Source of the DNA: Chryseobacterium indologenes
GTDB taxonomy: Bacteria > Bacteroidota > Bacteroidia > Flavobacteriales > Weeksellaceae
Length of the DNA stretch: 64,000 bases
NCBI GenBank assembly: GCA_016025055.1
Contig: CP065590.1
Location: forward strand, 4,588,001 to 4,652,000
Direction of reading: 5' to 3'
The position numbers and the translations under genes were made by a program. The notes beneath the pieces are model-generated. The model was not told where the DNA came from, searched no databases, and was given only the letters and a program-made list of their open reading frames with translations. Numbering within the stretch: position 1 is the first letter of the stretch; every line of letters starts with the position of its first letter. Positions 30,232 to 41,043 of this stretch are shown here, one piece after another.

Positions 30232-32471
30232 ATGAAATTTAAGATACTTTTAGCATTAATTTTTGTCAACCTGATCCAGGCACAAAAGTTTTATTTTCCG
30301 AAAACGGCAGTCACAGACTCTGTTATTCTGGATAAACAGATGCCTCAACTTGCACTGAAGGTAATCACTCAGCTTAAGTCGGCAAAGTACAAACCTGAAA
30401 ACAAAGTTGATTATCTGGACAACCTTTTCCGTCTACAGATGGCCACTCAGGATTATCAACAATCAATAGCAAGCCTTTCTGAAAACCGATCTCTTTTTGC
30501 AGATCACAATATGGGCGGATACAGACTTATGGGATTTGAATTGTATAGCAGGGCTAAACTTGCCCAAAAGGAAAATAATATGACCTTTTCCAATGCACTT
30601 CAGAAAGTCTTTAATCAAAAATATGACCGCCTTCCTGAAAAGCTGACTCCCAGACTGGGACTAAGTCTGGACGCCAATGTGCCGGAATCAAGAAAGCAAT
30701 TTAAAAAATATTGAATAAACAAAAAGATAAAGATAGTATTGATTATAAAACGGCCCTGGCTTTATGTAAAGCTTATGTAAGTTACAAAACCTTCTCAGGA
30801 ATTAAACCACAGGTTATGCAACTGCTGGTTTCAAAAGATAAAGAAAGGTTCATTACAGAAACCAAGGATATTACCTTAAAAAACGGAAATACCTTAACGA
30901 TTACTATTGTCAGGAAAAAGCAGAATACCACTCCACTGCCTGTTATTCTGACGAGCAATATCTATGCAGGCCAGATAGATGATTTTTTTGGAAAAAGAGC
31001 TGCTACGTATAATTATGTAGGAGCTGTAGTCAATACCCGCGGAAAAAGAAACAGTAATAACGTAAACAATCCTTTTGAACACGAGTCGGAAGACATCTAT
31101 GATGTAATAGACTGGGTGAGCAAACAGCCATGGAGCAACGGAAAAGTAGGAATGATCGGGGGAAGCTACCTGGGTTTCAGCCAGTGGGCTGCTGTAAAGA
31201 AACTACACCCTGCATTAAAAACAATAGTTCCGCAGGTTGCAGTAGGTATCGGAATCGACTATCCTGCGCAGAACAATATCTTTATGAGCTATATGTTGCA
31301 GTGGATACAGTACGTTACCAATAATAAATTGACAGATGAAGCAGATTTTACCAATGCTGCAAAATGGGATTCCATCAATACAAAATGGTATAAGAGTGGC
31401 AAAGCATTCCGGTCGCTTGATTCGATAAGCGGTAAGCCTAGCAAAATCTTTCAGAGATGGCTGGATCATCCGGGCTATGACCAATACTGGCAGAAAATGA
31501 TTCCTTACAAGGAAGATTTCAGTAAAATAAATATCCCGATCTTAACGACAACCGGATATTATGATGATGACCAGATTGGTGCTCTGTACTACTATAAGGA
31601 ACATCATCAATATAATAAAAATGCAGACCATTATGTGGTTATTGGTCCTTATAATCATGGAGGGGCACAAAGTTTCGGATTCACCTACGTGAATGGCAAT
31701 CCTATTGATCCTGTGGCGCGTATTAGTATTGACGATCTTGCATTTTCATGGTTCGATTATATTCTAAAAGGGGGTAAAAAGCCTGATCTGTTAAAAGACA
31801 GGATCAATTTTCAGGTTATGAACACCAATACATGGAAACATGTATCCGGTCTTGATAAAATGCACACGTCCACCCTCAAGTTTTATCTTCAAGATCTGAA
31901 AAACACTTCATCAGTATTTAATAAACCCGGGAAAAAAGACTTTACCAGTCAAACCGTTGATTTCACGATCAGGGATGATAAAGACACCTATTATAAATCC
32001 GGTAAAAAAGACAGCATTAAAACAACAAATTCAATTGTATTTGAAAGTGAAGTACTTGATAAAGAGATGATCTTCAGTGGAAATATATCAGGATTTTTTA
32101 ATGTTTCCATTAACAAAAAAGATTTTGATACTGAAACTTCACTCTATCAGATACAACCTGACGGCAAATCTTTTTTATTATCAACACACATGGTAAGAGC
32201 AAGCTATGCAAAAGATAATGCTGGACGAAAGCTTTTGACTCCGGATGTCATTGAGCAAATTCCTGTAAATAACTCAATATTCATGAGTAAAAAAATAGAA
32301 AAAGGAAGTAAATTATTACTATTAGTAGGTGTTAACAAGAATCCCAACTGGCAGATCAATTACGGAACCGGTAAAAATGTGAGTGATGAAACGGTTCAGG
32401 ATGCGGGGAAACCCTTAGAGATCAAATGGTACAATGACAGCTATGTGGAAATACCTGTTTATAAAGACTAA
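30232..32471 (+). pseudogene. Secreted CocE/NonD (peptidase S15-like) hydrolase with N-terminal helical domain, one frameshift
   Basis: The ATG at 30232 opens the signal MKFKILLALIFVNLIQAQ. The frame breaks at an A6 run (30703-30708; seven needed) and then runs to 32471, 746 residues in all. Residues 20-160 look like a TPR-like helical region. The alpha/beta hydrolase of the X-Pro dipeptidyl-peptidase/CocE group follows: nucleophile Ser in MIGGSYLG (near 311), acid Asp in TGYYDDDQIG (near 444) and His in IGPYNHGG (near 475). The last 200 residues are the jelly-roll domain of this family. Such enzymes cut acyl or peptide bonds in the periplasm or outside the cell; beta-lactam and ester hydrolases also belong here, so the substrate is open. 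Confidence 0.88.
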
Positions 32472-32538
32472 AGGTTGTTTGCCAAGCAATTTTATCCAAA
32501 TGTCGTTAACAACTGTTAACATCAAAATAAAAAATCAT

Positions 32539-32546
32539 TACATTTG
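32539..32546 (+). promoter_or_regulatory. Candidate promoter box TACATTTG
   Basis: Matches TAnnTTTG, 30 bases before the permease ATG. GTTAAC repeats lie at the -33 distance but no clear TTG. Confidence 0.45.
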
Positions 32547-32575
32547 CTTTTTTTCAAATCAAATATAGTTATTGA

Positions 32576-34257
32576 ATGAGTCAACTTTTTAGAAGAAAAA
32601 TCTATTCAGATACAGATACTTCAACGGGACTTTTAAGGGTCTTAGGTGTATGGGACATTGTATTTTTGGTATTGCGGCGATTATAGGAGCTGGAAGTTTC
32701 AGTAGTTTGGGGGAAGCCGTTTTCAGAGGGGGTCCCGGTGTAATCCTTCTATATTTGATTTGTGGTTTTGCCTGTGGCTTTACGGCGTTATGCTATGCTG
32801 AATTTGCCAGCAGGATTCCTACAGCCGGTTCGGCGTATACCTATGCCTATGCGAGTTTTGGGGAATTGATTGCCTGGGTCATCGGCTGGGCACTGATCAT
32901 GGAATATTCTTTTGGTAATATCTATGTAGCCTTTTCATGGTCGGATTATTTTACCAGCTTTTTAGGCCGTTTGGGAATGCACATTCCTGATTATCTGACC
33001 TGCAGCTATACCGAAGCGATGAAAGCTGTTAAAAACGGCTCCGAAAATAAAGAACTTTTAAACGCCTGGAAAACCGCTCCTATGATCGGAAGCCTGAAAT
33101 TCATTGTAGACATTCCTGCATTGGTGATCAACGGCCTAATTACATGGCTTTGTTATGTTGGAGTAAAGGAAAGTAAAAATTTCAACAATTCTTTAGTGAT
33201 TCTAAAACTGGGGGTAATTGTTTTGGTTATTCTGGTTGGGTTTGCTTATATCAATACTGATAACTGGACGCCCGTAAGTCCTACGACAGGAGTTCCTTCG
33301 TTTATGCCTAATGGTTTTGCCGGTGTAATGAGTGCCGTATCTGGGGTATTCTTCGCTTATATAGGATTTGATGCCCTGAGTGTACTTTCGGAAGAAACAA
33401 AAGATCCACAGAAGACCCTTCCCAAGGGAATGATCATTTCACTTGTTTTATGTACTGTCATCTATATTGCTCTAACATTGGTCCTAACGGGGATGGTAGA
33501 TTACAAAAAGTTTGATGGTGTAGGTGACCCGCTTTCATTTATATTTGAGAAAACCAACGCTAATGTAGCCTGGATGGAGCTTGTTGTTTCCTTTGTGGCT
33601 ATTGTCGCGATTACGACAGTATTATTGGTATTCCAAATGGGGCAACCGAGAATCTGGTATGCGATGAGCCGTGACGGGCTGATGCCTGCAAGGTTTCAGA
33701 AAGTGCATCCAAAATACAAAACTCCTTCTTATGCGACGATTGTTACCGGAATTGTAGTAGGGATCCCTATTTTATTTACAGATAAGACCTTTATCCTTGA
33801 TTTCACGAGTATCGGAACTATTTTCGCGTTCGTACTGGTATGTGCAGGTGTTCTTGTACTTCCTGCCAAAGAAAAAATCAAAGGCAGATTTCACCTTCCG
33901 TATGTAAATGGTAAAATCATATTCCCTGTTATTTTCATCGGTGGATTGATCGCTTTCTACTATTGGCAACCAGAATTTTTCCGTACATTAATGGATTGGT
34001 CGGATGCTAAGGAGGGAGAATTCAGAGCGTCTATTTTCTTCTTTATTGTCATTAATCTGATCTTGTGTATCGTGGCCTTTGTGAAAAACCTTTCATTAAT
34101 CCCTTTAATCGGGCTAAGCTCTTGTCTGTACCTGCTTACCGGGATGAGCCATGAAAACTGGTTCTGGTTTGGGATGTGGTTCCTGGTCGGGATGGTTATT
34201 TACTTCTTCTACGGATACAAGAACAGTAAACTCGGAAAAGAATTAAGAAATAATTAA
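32576..34257 (+). pseudogene. APC-family amino acid permease, one frameshift
   Basis: The ATG at 32576 opens MSQLFRRKIYSDTDTSTGLL; the frame is lost at T5 (32663-32667; six needed) at the start of membrane helix 1 and resumes FFGIAAIIGAGSF. Repaired length is 560 residues with about twelve to fourteen membrane segments. Typical APC signatures are the helix-1 break GAGSF and GSAYTYAYASFGE in helix 3, plus EETKDPQKTLPKGM after helix 6. It resembles the cationic amino acid transporter (YhdG/YfnA) group, which imports amino acids with protons. It stands alone between a candidate promoter and a perfect terminator. The substrate is not readable. Confidence 0.9.
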
Positions 34258-34277
34258 AATTAAAACTGCACTATACT

Positions 34278-34341
34278 GAAAGGGCAAAACTGCAAACAGG
34301 TAATAATTACATTTTCCTCTGGCAGTTTTGCCCTTTCTTTG
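34278..34341 (+). terminator. Terminator of the permease gene
   Basis: Perfect 16-bp arms, GAAAGGGCAAAACTGC (34278-34293) and its complement (34322-34337), with a 28-nt loop and trailing TTTG. Confidence 0.8.
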
Positions 34342-34403
34342 TTTTATCAAAGCGGCAAACTTATTGCTACAGATCCTGGGTAAACCCTAAACTAATTTTG
34401 GCC

Positions 34404-34751
34404 ATGTCTGAAAGAATAAAAACATACAAGGAATTTTATCAGTTTTATCTTACCGAGCACAGTAAAACAGGGACAAGAATTTTCCACTTTATAGGTACGT
34501 TGCTTGTCTTTTTCGTGATCGGTTATGTCATCAGTTCGGGAAAAGAACGATTTCTATGGTACGTCCCTATTTTTGGCTATGGATTTGCCTGGTTCAGCCA
34601 CGCAGTAATTGAAAGAAATAAGCCTGCCACATTCAAATATCCGTTGTGGTCTCTGATTTCAGATTTCAGGTTATTTTTTGAGTTGTTGATTGGTAAACAA
34701 AAATTCAGAGACAATAGTCCACAGCCTCAGAGCACCTCGGTAGAAGACTAA
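34404..34751 (+). CDS. Mpo1-like (DUF962) membrane protein
   Basis: A 115-residue membrane protein of the Mpo1/YGL010W family. Conserved elements are the N-terminal YKEFYQFYLTEHS, the HFIGTLL start of helix one, a helix of hydrophobic residues near 35-50, WFSHAVIERNKPATFKYP, and WSLISDFRLF near the end. Yeast Mpo1 is an iron-dependent dioxygenase of 2-hydroxy fatty acids, using His residues of which counterparts (HS, FHF, SHA) are visible here. The bacterial members are little studied, so a lipid oxidation role is inference. I use the ATG at 34404; an in-frame TTG six bases upstream is less likely. Confidence 0.85.
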   Translation: MSERIKTYKEFYQFYLTEHSKTGTRIFHFIGTLLVFFVIGYVISSGKERFLWYVPIFGYGFAWFSHAVIERNKPATFKYPLWSLISDFRLFFELLIGKQKFRDNSPQPQSTSVED

Positions 34752-34895
34752 TTTCTTTATGAGTTAATGTACAGCAGGTATAATTAAATTGCCGCAAATT
34801 CAATACTTCGCGGCAATTTACTTTGACCGTAATGTATCCTAATTTTTGCTATCAACAAAGACAGTGCAAAAGAGAATAATGCCTGCCACATCTTA

Positions 34896-35358
34896 TCAGT
34901 ATTGTTTTTCGAGAATATTGTAATGAATGGTATTCATTACTTTTTCTGCCAGCTTATCTCCATCCACGTGAACGGGCTTCGGTTTGTAATCAGAAAATGT
35001 CATGGTTTTATCTTTATTAAAAGTCACTACCACTTCTTCGAGAATATTCTTATCGTCCACATAAAATTGGATTCTGTCATCTATAATCCTCCACAGAGAA
35101 AGTCTCGGTTCGGACGGACTGCAATCCCCTACACTTCCTTCAATATAATTATAAACCGCAAAACCGTCTTCACGGATTGCATAATTCCTCATGAGGCGGC
35201 AATTGTCAAAATCTTTAACGATTTTCTTTTTATTTTCATAGAAACCGGCTTCTTTTAGTTTCCAGAAACCGATGACATTTTTTTTTAAGTTGCTTCTGTT
35301 GAGCACTGATTAAAGAAGATGTTGCCATAAGAAAAGCAACAGGTAATATTTTATACAT
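34896..35358 (-). pseudogene. Exported hypothetical protein, one frameshift in the signal region
   Basis: The ATG at 35358 opens MYKILPVAFLMATSSLISAQ, a type I signal. The frame is lost at a T9 run (35278-35286; eight needed) and continues with LKKNVIGFWKLKEAGFY, 153 residues in all. The mature part holds NVIGFWKL, IEGSVGDCSPSEPRLSLWRI and VVVTFNKDKTMTFSDYKP, a pattern like small lipocalin-type (META/lipocalin-like) beta-barrel proteins of Bacteroidetes; I am not sure of that. Without repair the gene starts at a GTG inside the signal and would not be exported. Confidence 0.72.
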
Positions 35359-35440
35359 TATTAAATTTGTTGAAGTGGAGCTATTTCAGGCGAAGATACA
35401 ATAATTAAGTAAATTCTACCCGCCGCTCATGGTGTCTAAA

Positions 35441-35473
35441 GAATTCGGGGGCAGCTTCGCTGCCCCCGAATTC
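35441..35473 (-). terminator. Very stable terminator hairpin after the DUF3857 gene
   Basis: Perfect 15-bp arms, GAATTCGGGGGCAGC and its complement, around a TTC triloop, 19 bases after the stop at 35492. A related hairpin lies at 53807-53846. Confidence 0.8.
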
Positions 35474-35491
35474 TCAAAATCAGGTAGATTA

Positions 35492-37513
35492 CTATTTAAA
35501 CTTTTTCTTAAAGCTAAATTTCAGACTATTTAACAATCCCGGCTCGATAATATCAATTCCCAGCCCGAAATTACTGTCAGCAACCGTATGATGATCTTCC
35601 CTGAACCTTTCAAACTCAGATTGCGGAATTTCGAGGTTTACAAGAGGATTATATTCGATAAACACACTGGCTCCGTTTTTAGCAATTTTCTTACGGCTTT
35701 TAAAGTCAAAATAAGGATTCGCTATGGTACTTTCCTGCACCGTATATTTCTCTCCTGTATCAATTTTCTGGTCTGTATACAGGTTGATTTCATACTTTTC
35801 ACTATCATAATTATGCCAGAAAGGGAGGTCTTTATGCATAAAATCCCTTGCTGCTGCCTTTACAAGGTTTCGGTCAAAGTACATAAGAAAACGCGTCTTC
35901 TGCGGATCTACATAATACGGATTTTCAACGGTAGCTGTATAGCGGATCTTTACTTCATTCAGTTTTTTATCATCACTTTCTACTTCAATAGCAGCATCTT
36001 TGAATATATTTCTGACATCGGTTCCGTTCCTGTCGTTGGAATAATTCAGGCTATAAAACAGGAAACTGTTCCAGCTGTCGATGATTTCTCGTTTGTTGGT
36101 ATTTTTAAAATACCTTCTCATCGCATTGGCACGATTCCCTTTATAAATGGTAACCAGATCAAGTTTTCCGGAATTGCCCTGAACATTGAAATCAACTTTT
36201 TCGTTCACACAGTAATACGGAAACCTGTAAGATTTCCTTACCTGCAACTCCTGGTCTTTTTTCACCTCCAGATAATGCATAAAATACATAAATCCTCTGT
36301 TTTCAATCAACCCGAATTCATCACGTACTGTTGCATCAATAAAATATTCTTCCCCTTTATAATTCACTTTTACCACAACATGATTAAAGCTTAATAATGA
36401 TGGAAGGTAATATTTAATATAATAATCGGTATTGAAATTAACCAATACCACAGAAGCTTCAACTCCGATATAATCAAGGATAACTTTTAACAGGACAGAT
36501 TTTGCTTTACAATCTCCCTGCTTATTTTCATACGTTACGGACGGTTCCTGTGGCTTATGCCCATTCATCTCGTCAGCATTGAATACATAATAGATATGAT
36601 TCTGAACATACTCAATCGCAAACTGAAGTTTTTCATCCATATCCGAAATGGCATCCAGCTTTTCAATAAGATTAGGAGCAAAATCTTTGACTGAAGATTG
36701 GCTGATAACCTCATCGTACATCGGGGTAATATAGTTTGAAAGGTCTTTCCAATTACTTTCTGTAGCAAAATCTATGTAAGGAAATATTTCACGTCCCGAG
36801 TCTACAGGATTGATATAATTCTGCTTTTCAATAACAAATTGTTCTCCTTTCTTTAAATGGTTAATCTCCGGTTCCAGAACATTTCCCATCTCATCCCTGA
36901 AGAACGTCTTTTTGTACGCTATTGTCTGTTCACGTTCGTTGATGAATGTAAACGTAAAGCTACCATAAGCCCAATAATTATCGGGACTCACCCATACATA
37001 TTTTGAAAATGCTTTTCTCAGAAAATCACGATCCGTAAATACTTTTACCCTGGTATCTTCTAAAATTAAAACATCATACAGCCTGAGATCTTTTATTGTA
37101 ATATTGATTTTTTTATTACTGCTTAAAACACCGCCGCTGCTTTGATTTTCGCTGTCCAGTACTTTAATCTTGGTATCCGGGATTTTGTCAATAAGCACCC
37201 CATCTCTTAAAACACTGATTCTGTGGATCTGATAAACTTCATTTTCTTCGACAATAACATCGGAAACAGAAGCTCTTTCTAAGTTCCCGGGCTCATTCAG
37301 AGTGTAAGCCATAAAGATGTACTCACTGTTCTCTGTATTGCTGCTGTAATATTTTTTGTCTAGGAAATAACAGTAATCCCGTCCTTCGTTAATCTGTTTT
37401 TTCGCAAATTCAGAGTCCTTGATTCGGTCTTGTAATTCCTGGTCTCCGATAGTTCCTGCCCACATTTCAGGTTGTTGAATCTTATAATTTTCAACTTGAA
37501 TTTGATTTTCCAT
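35492..37513 (-). CDS. DUF3857 / transglutaminase-like protein
   Basis: A 673-residue protein with an N-terminal DUF3857 beta domain (about 60-250) and a transglutaminase-like domain (about 290-410). The papain-like triad is visible: Cys in QGDCKAKSVLL (near 334), His in SFNHVVVKV (near 378) and Asp in YFIDATVRD (near 393). A C-terminal beta-rich DUF2569-like or adhesion-type region follows. No signal peptide is present at the chosen ATG, whereas many relatives are exported; a start further upstream is not available. Such proteins may be peptidases or crosslinking enzymes; no substrate is known. It is a single-gene unit closed by a strong hairpin. Confidence 0.85.
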   Translation of the reverse strand: MENQIQVENYKIQQPEMWAGTIGDQELQDRIKDSEFAKKQINEGRDYCYFLDKKYYSSNTENSEYIFMAYTLNEPGNLERASVSDVIVEENEVYQIHRISVLRDGVLIDKIPDTKIKVLDSENQSSGGVLSSNKKINITIKDLRLYDVLILEDTRVKVFTDRDFLRKAFSKYVWVSPDNYWAYGSFTFTFINEREQTIAYKKTFFRDEMGNVLEPEINHLKKGEQFVIEKQNYINPVDSGREIFPYIDFATESNWKDLSNYITPMYDEVISQSSVKDFAPNLIEKLDAISDMDEKLQFAIEYVQNHIYYVFNADEMNGHKPQEPSVTYENKQGDCKAKSVLLKVILDYIGVEASVVLVNFNTDYYIKYYLPSLLSFNHVVVKVNYKGEEYFIDATVRDEFGLIENRGFMYFMHYLEVKKDQELQVRKSYRFPYYCVNEKVDFNVQGNSGKLDLVTIYKGNRANAMRRYFKNTNKREIIDSWNSFLFYSLNYSNDRNGTDVRNIFKDAAIEVESDDKKLNEVKIRYTATVENPYYVDPQKTRFLMYFDRNLVKAAARDFMHKDLPFWHNYDSEKYEINLYTDQKIDTGEKYTVQESTIANPYFDFKSRKKIAKNGASVFIEYNPLVNLEIPQSEFERFREDHHTVADSNFGLGIDIIEPGLLNSLKFSFKKKFK

Positions 37514-37662
37514 ATTTATTGTAAAAATTATGTCTTCTGGTTACAAATAGTAAGAAGTTCAAATTAAACAATTAAAAAATGAAAAAACAATAGCAGAACT
37601 ACGACACTTTCAGAAAAAATTTCGGCACGGTAATTGCGAGGTATGGCGTAAAAATCAAGTTT

Positions 37663-38277
37663 ATGAAAATTTTAGCAACAATTCTAAAAGGAACAGCACC
37701 CGCATTGGCATTATTTGCAATGACACAATGTACTACAACCAGCAGTTTATCTTCAGCTGATGAAAAAACGTTCATTGTAGGACCACAAACTGCAGATTGT
37801 ACAGGTGTAGCTCCTATGAAATGTCTGCAGGTAAAAGAAAAAGCATCTGAAAACTGGACGAATTTCTATACCAACATTGAAGGATTTACTTACGAACCTG
37901 GATATGAATATGTTTTAAAAGTAAAAACTGAAAAAATAGCTAACCCACCGGCTGATGGATCTTCCATAAAATACACTCTTGTAAAGCAGGTTTCTAAAGT
38001 AAAAAAAGAGGCTTTGTCTGCTGACGAGAAAACAATTATTGTAGGTTCTCAGACCGTAGATTGCTCTGCAGGGGCAGGACGTATGAAATGTATGCAGGTA
38101 AAGGAAAAGGCTTCAGAAAACTGGACCAACTTCTACAGCAATATTGAAGGATTCACATACGAACCTGGCTATGAATATGTTCTGAAGGTAAAAACAGAAA
38201 AAATAGCTAATCCTCCGGCTGACGCCTCTTCTATAAAATACACATTGGTAGAACAAGTTTCTAAAACGAAAAAGTAA
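37663..38277 (+). CDS. Lipoprotein with two tandem DUF4377 domains
   Basis: A 204-residue protein. The N-terminus MKILATILKGTAPALALFAM ends in TQC, a lipobox with Cys at residue 23. Two DUF4377 domains follow (about 30-110 and 122-203). Each contains SADEKT, VGPQT or VGSQT, MKC-QVKEKASENWTNFY, IEGFTYEPGYEYVLKVKTEK and IANPPAD-SSIKYTLV. The copies differ mainly in the loop TGVAP versus SAGAGR. DUF4377 is usually found as a single copy next to META/HslJ-type domains in envelope proteins; its role is unknown. The near identity of the copies points to a fairly recent internal duplication, though silent changes have built up. The terminator at 38284 follows directly. Confidence 0.9.
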   Translation: MKILATILKGTAPALALFAMTQCTTTSSLSSADEKTFIVGPQTADCTGVAPMKCLQVKEKASENWTNFYTNIEGFTYEPGYEYVLKVKTEKIANPPADGSSIKYTLVKQVSKVKKEALSADEKTIIVGSQTVDCSAGAGRMKCMQVKEKASENWTNFYSNIEGFTYEPGYEYVLKVKTEKIANPPADASSIKYTLVEQVSKTKK

Positions 38278-38283
38278 TTATAT

Positions 38284-38320
38284 AAAAAATCTCCTGAAAT
38301 TTCAGGAGATTTTTTTATTT
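38284..38320 (+). terminator. Terminator of the DUF4377 gene
   Basis: A perfect 16-bp palindrome centred between 38299 and 38300 (AATCTCCTGAAA/TTTCAGGAGATT) with a T7 tail. Confidence 0.85.
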
Positions 38321-38456
38321 TACAGGTTCGATGCAAGGCTGAAAATTAGTATCAGAGAGAAAATATACCTGTCAACTTATCTAAGCCGATCTGAAAAATA
38401 TTTATACCTTCCCACTGCTTTTGGCTACCAAAACTTTCAACTTTCAATTTTCCTAT

Positions 38457-39395
38457 CTAGTAGCCCGTTTCTTTCTTAGGCGGATCCGGATACTTTCCTT
38501 TTGTAGCCTCACCCACTGTATTGGCAGTGGTCATCGCTACAACCAGGTCGTTCAGCATATTGCTGGCTGCAGTCGGAGAATTGGGAAGAAGAACCAGATT
38601 ACTCCGGTTACTCGCTCCTACCGAATGCAAAGTATCATAATGTTGGGTCACCACAATAAGCGCTGATGCTTCATGTGAATTGATATCTACATTATTCAGC
38701 ATCCGTACGGATTCTTCAAGGCCCTTGGCAATTTCTCTTCTTTGATCTGCAATTCCCTGCCCCTGTAATTTTTTAGACTCTGCTTCTGCTTTGGCTACGG
38801 CAACAATACGGATTCTTTGTGCTTCGGATTCATATTCCGCAGCTGTTTTTTCCCTTTCTGCCGCATTGATACGGTTCATCGCATGTTTTACCTGCTCATC
38901 CGGATCGATATCTGTAACTAAAGCTTTGATGATATCATACCCATAGCTGTTCATCGCGTCCTGAAGTTCACTTTTTACAGCAATAGCAACATCGTCTTTC
39001 CTTACAAAGACATCATCCAGTTTCAGCTTTGGAACTTCAGCACGCACCACATCAAAAACGAAAGAAGTAATTTGATTTTCCGGATTTTCCAATCGGTAAT
39101 AGGCATCACCGACCTGGCTTCGGATGACCTGATACTGAACAGAAATTTTCATTTTGATGAAAACATTATCCAATGTTTTTGTATCAATCATCACATCGAG
39201 CTGTTGAATTCTGAGATTAAGCCTTTTGGCAATCTGATCAATAATCGGAAGCTTAAGATGCAGCCCGGAATGTTTTACAGCACGAAATTTTCCAAAACGT
39301 TCAATAATCGCTGCAGTCTCTTGTTTTACCACAAAAAACGATGCAAATAAAATGATTAGCCCGAAAAAGATAACGGGAGCAAGATAAATACCCAT
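38457..39395 (-). CDS. SPFH/Band 7 (stomatin/QmcA-like) membrane protein
   Basis: A 312-residue protein with one N-terminal membrane segment (residues 4-24, APVIFFGLIILFASFFVV), then the SPFH domain (about 25-185; VKQETAAIIERFGKFRAVKH is the opening) and a long coiled coil (about 185-250; AAEYESEAQRIRIVAVAKAE). The C-terminus has a Pro-rich tail. This is the layout of stomatin-like proteins that form oligomeric rings in lipid microdomains and regulate proteases or channels. No NfeD or FtsH gene is adjacent. It is an isolated gene facing left. Confidence 0.92.
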   Translation of the reverse strand: MGIYLAPVIFFGLIILFASFFVVKQETAAIIERFGKFRAVKHSGLHLKLPIIDQIAKRLNLRIQQLDVMIDTKTLDNVFIKMKISVQYQVIRSQVGDAYYRLENPENQITSFVFDVVRAEVPKLKLDDVFVRKDDVAIAVKSELQDAMNSYGYDIIKALVTDIDPDEQVKHAMNRINAAEREKTAAEYESEAQRIRIVAVAKAEAESKKLQGQGIADQRREIAKGLEESVRMLNNVDINSHEASALIVVTQHYDTLHSVGASNRSNLVLLPNSPTAASNMLNDLVVAMTTANTVGEATKGKYPDPPKKETGY

Positions 39396-39525
39396 GGTTT
39401 AATTTTTATAATAAGTCGTTAAAAATATACGCTTCGTTAATCATCTTCATCAATTTTAACCTTAAAAGGAAAAAACGATTTTACAATGGTTGGCGATTTC
39501 TATAAATATACCACTTATTTTCAAA

Positions 39526-40884
39526 TTAAACGGTCATCCCGATATCAATTCCTTTAATCTTTCTGTATAAATCGGTAGCGTAATTATCCGTCATTCCTGA
39601 AACAAAATCGATGATTCCCAATACTTTCTGATAGTCTGTTCCGTTTTCATAGACGAATTGTCTCGGGAGCAACTTCAGTGCTTTTTTATCATATGACTTT
39701 CTTTCATCTTCAGGTTTCAGGATAGAAGGAATGAAATGGTCAAGCAATTCGTACATTACATTGTAACCCGCATTCTCAATTTCGACAACGGCTTTGTGGT
39801 TGTAAATCTTTTCGATAGAAAAGGATTCTATATCCTGCAGGGCAGAATTTTCTGATTTATAAATATCCAGAAGTCCCTGACCGAGATTTCCTTCAAGAAT
39901 GGTTTTGAAATTTTGTTTATAGATTTCCAGAGACTTATTGATTAAGGCATTGATCGCTTTTGCTCTAAGGTAGGAGATCTTTTCATTTTCATTAGAAATG
40001 GAAGTCAGTTTATTCTTAACACGATCAATATCGTTACTTTCTGATTTTACCAATTCAAAGAAAAGGTTTTCGCAATCGGAAGTAGAGACAATTCCCAGCC
40101 TGTGGGCATCTTCCATATCGATAATATTATAGCAGATATCATCGGCAGCTTCCACCAGCCAGACAAACGGATGCCTTTTAAATATATAAGGCTCTTCACT
40201 TTCTGATATAAGCTGGGTTCCTTTGGCAATTTCAAGGAAAATATCTTTTTCATTCTGGAAAAAACCAAATTTCTTACGGTGGATAATTCCTTTTTTCTTG
40301 GCAATCGCTTCACATGGATATTTGGCAATACTTGCCAATGTTGAAAAGGTAAGCTGGATACCGCCGGCATCTTTTCCTTGCTGCTGCTGAGCCAGCACCC
40401 TGATGGCATTGGCATTACCTTCAAAATTGACCAGATCCGCCCATTCTTTATCATTGAATTTGACTTTCAGGTCCTTTTCATTTCTTTCAAAATAGCTCGC
40501 AATAGCGTCTTCACCGGAATGACCAAATGCCGGATTACCTACATCATGACATAAGCATCCTGCAGCAATCACATTCCCTAAATTATACAGGTAGAAGTTT
40601 TTTGCCTCTTCAGTAAGGTCATTTTTGAAATCTTCGGCAATGAATTCACCAATTATACTCCCTAAACTTCTTCCTACAGACGACACTTCAAGTGAATGCG
40701 TCAGCCTGTTGTGTACAAAAACACTTCCGGGAAGCGGAAAAACCTGTGTCTTATTCTGCAATCTTCTGAAGGCAGATGAGAAGATGATTCTGTCGAAATC
40801 TCTTTGAAAATCAGTTCTTGAAGCTTTAGTATGTGGATTGTTTCCTGTACGTTGATTGGTAAAAATCTGGTTTAAATTCATCAT
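39526..40884 (-). CDS. dgt: Deoxyguanosinetriphosphate triphosphohydrolase
   Basis: A 452-residue HD-domain enzyme that splits dGTP (or dNTPs) into deoxynucleoside and triphosphate, controlling the dNTP pool. Motifs: DFQRDFDRIIFSSAFRRLQN near the start, the first metal His in HNRLTHSLEVS, the HD pair in CHDVGNPAFGHSGEDAI, and the later Asp in EAADDICYNIIDMEDA. The N-terminal NPHTKASRTDFQRDFDR is typical of the bacterial dGTPase family. Start ATGs at 40884 and 40881 are equivalent. It is separate from its neighbours and divergent from the methyltransferase at 41044. Confidence 0.95.
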   Translation of the reverse strand: MMNLNQIFTNQRTGNNPHTKASRTDFQRDFDRIIFSSAFRRLQNKTQVFPLPGSVFVHNRLTHSLEVSSVGRSLGSIIGEFIAEDFKNDLTEEAKNFYLYNLGNVIAAGCLCHDVGNPAFGHSGEDAIASYFERNEKDLKVKFNDKEWADLVNFEGNANAIRVLAQQQQGKDAGGIQLTFSTLASIAKYPCEAIAKKKGIIHRKKFGFFQNEKDIFLEIAKGTQLISESEEPYIFKRHPFVWLVEAADDICYNIIDMEDAHRLGIVSTSDCENLFFELVKSESNDIDRVKNKLTSISNENEKISYLRAKAINALINKSLEIYKQNFKTILEGNLGQGLLDIYKSENSALQDIESFSIEKIYNHKAVVEIENAGYNVMYELLDHFIPSILKPEDERKSYDKKALKLLPRQFVYENGTDYQKVLGIIDFVSGMTDNYATDLYRKIKGIDIGMTV

Positions 40885-41012
40885 TTTTCAAAATTACTCC
40901 AAATTTTAGTTTTATGGAATAGCATCGGGAGATTTCTTAAATATATACAATCATTCAAAAAATCTATTGTTACCACAGTTTTTTACGTTGATCATTACAG
41001 GCAAAAACATCT

Positions 41013-41020
41013 TACATTTG
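41013..41020 (+). promoter_or_regulatory. Promoter TTG-N22-TACATTTG
   Basis: TTG at 40988-40990 and TACATTTG at 41013-41020 fit the Bacteroidetes -33/-7 arrangement, 24 bases before the ATG at 41044. Confidence 0.55.
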
Positions 41021-41043
41021 AGGGAAAATAAAAACTATTATAA

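Noticed and set aside
35588..36394. 268-codon plus-strand frame
   Set aside because: Exactly antisense to the DUF3857/transglutaminase gene, with odd composition and no signal; a shadow.
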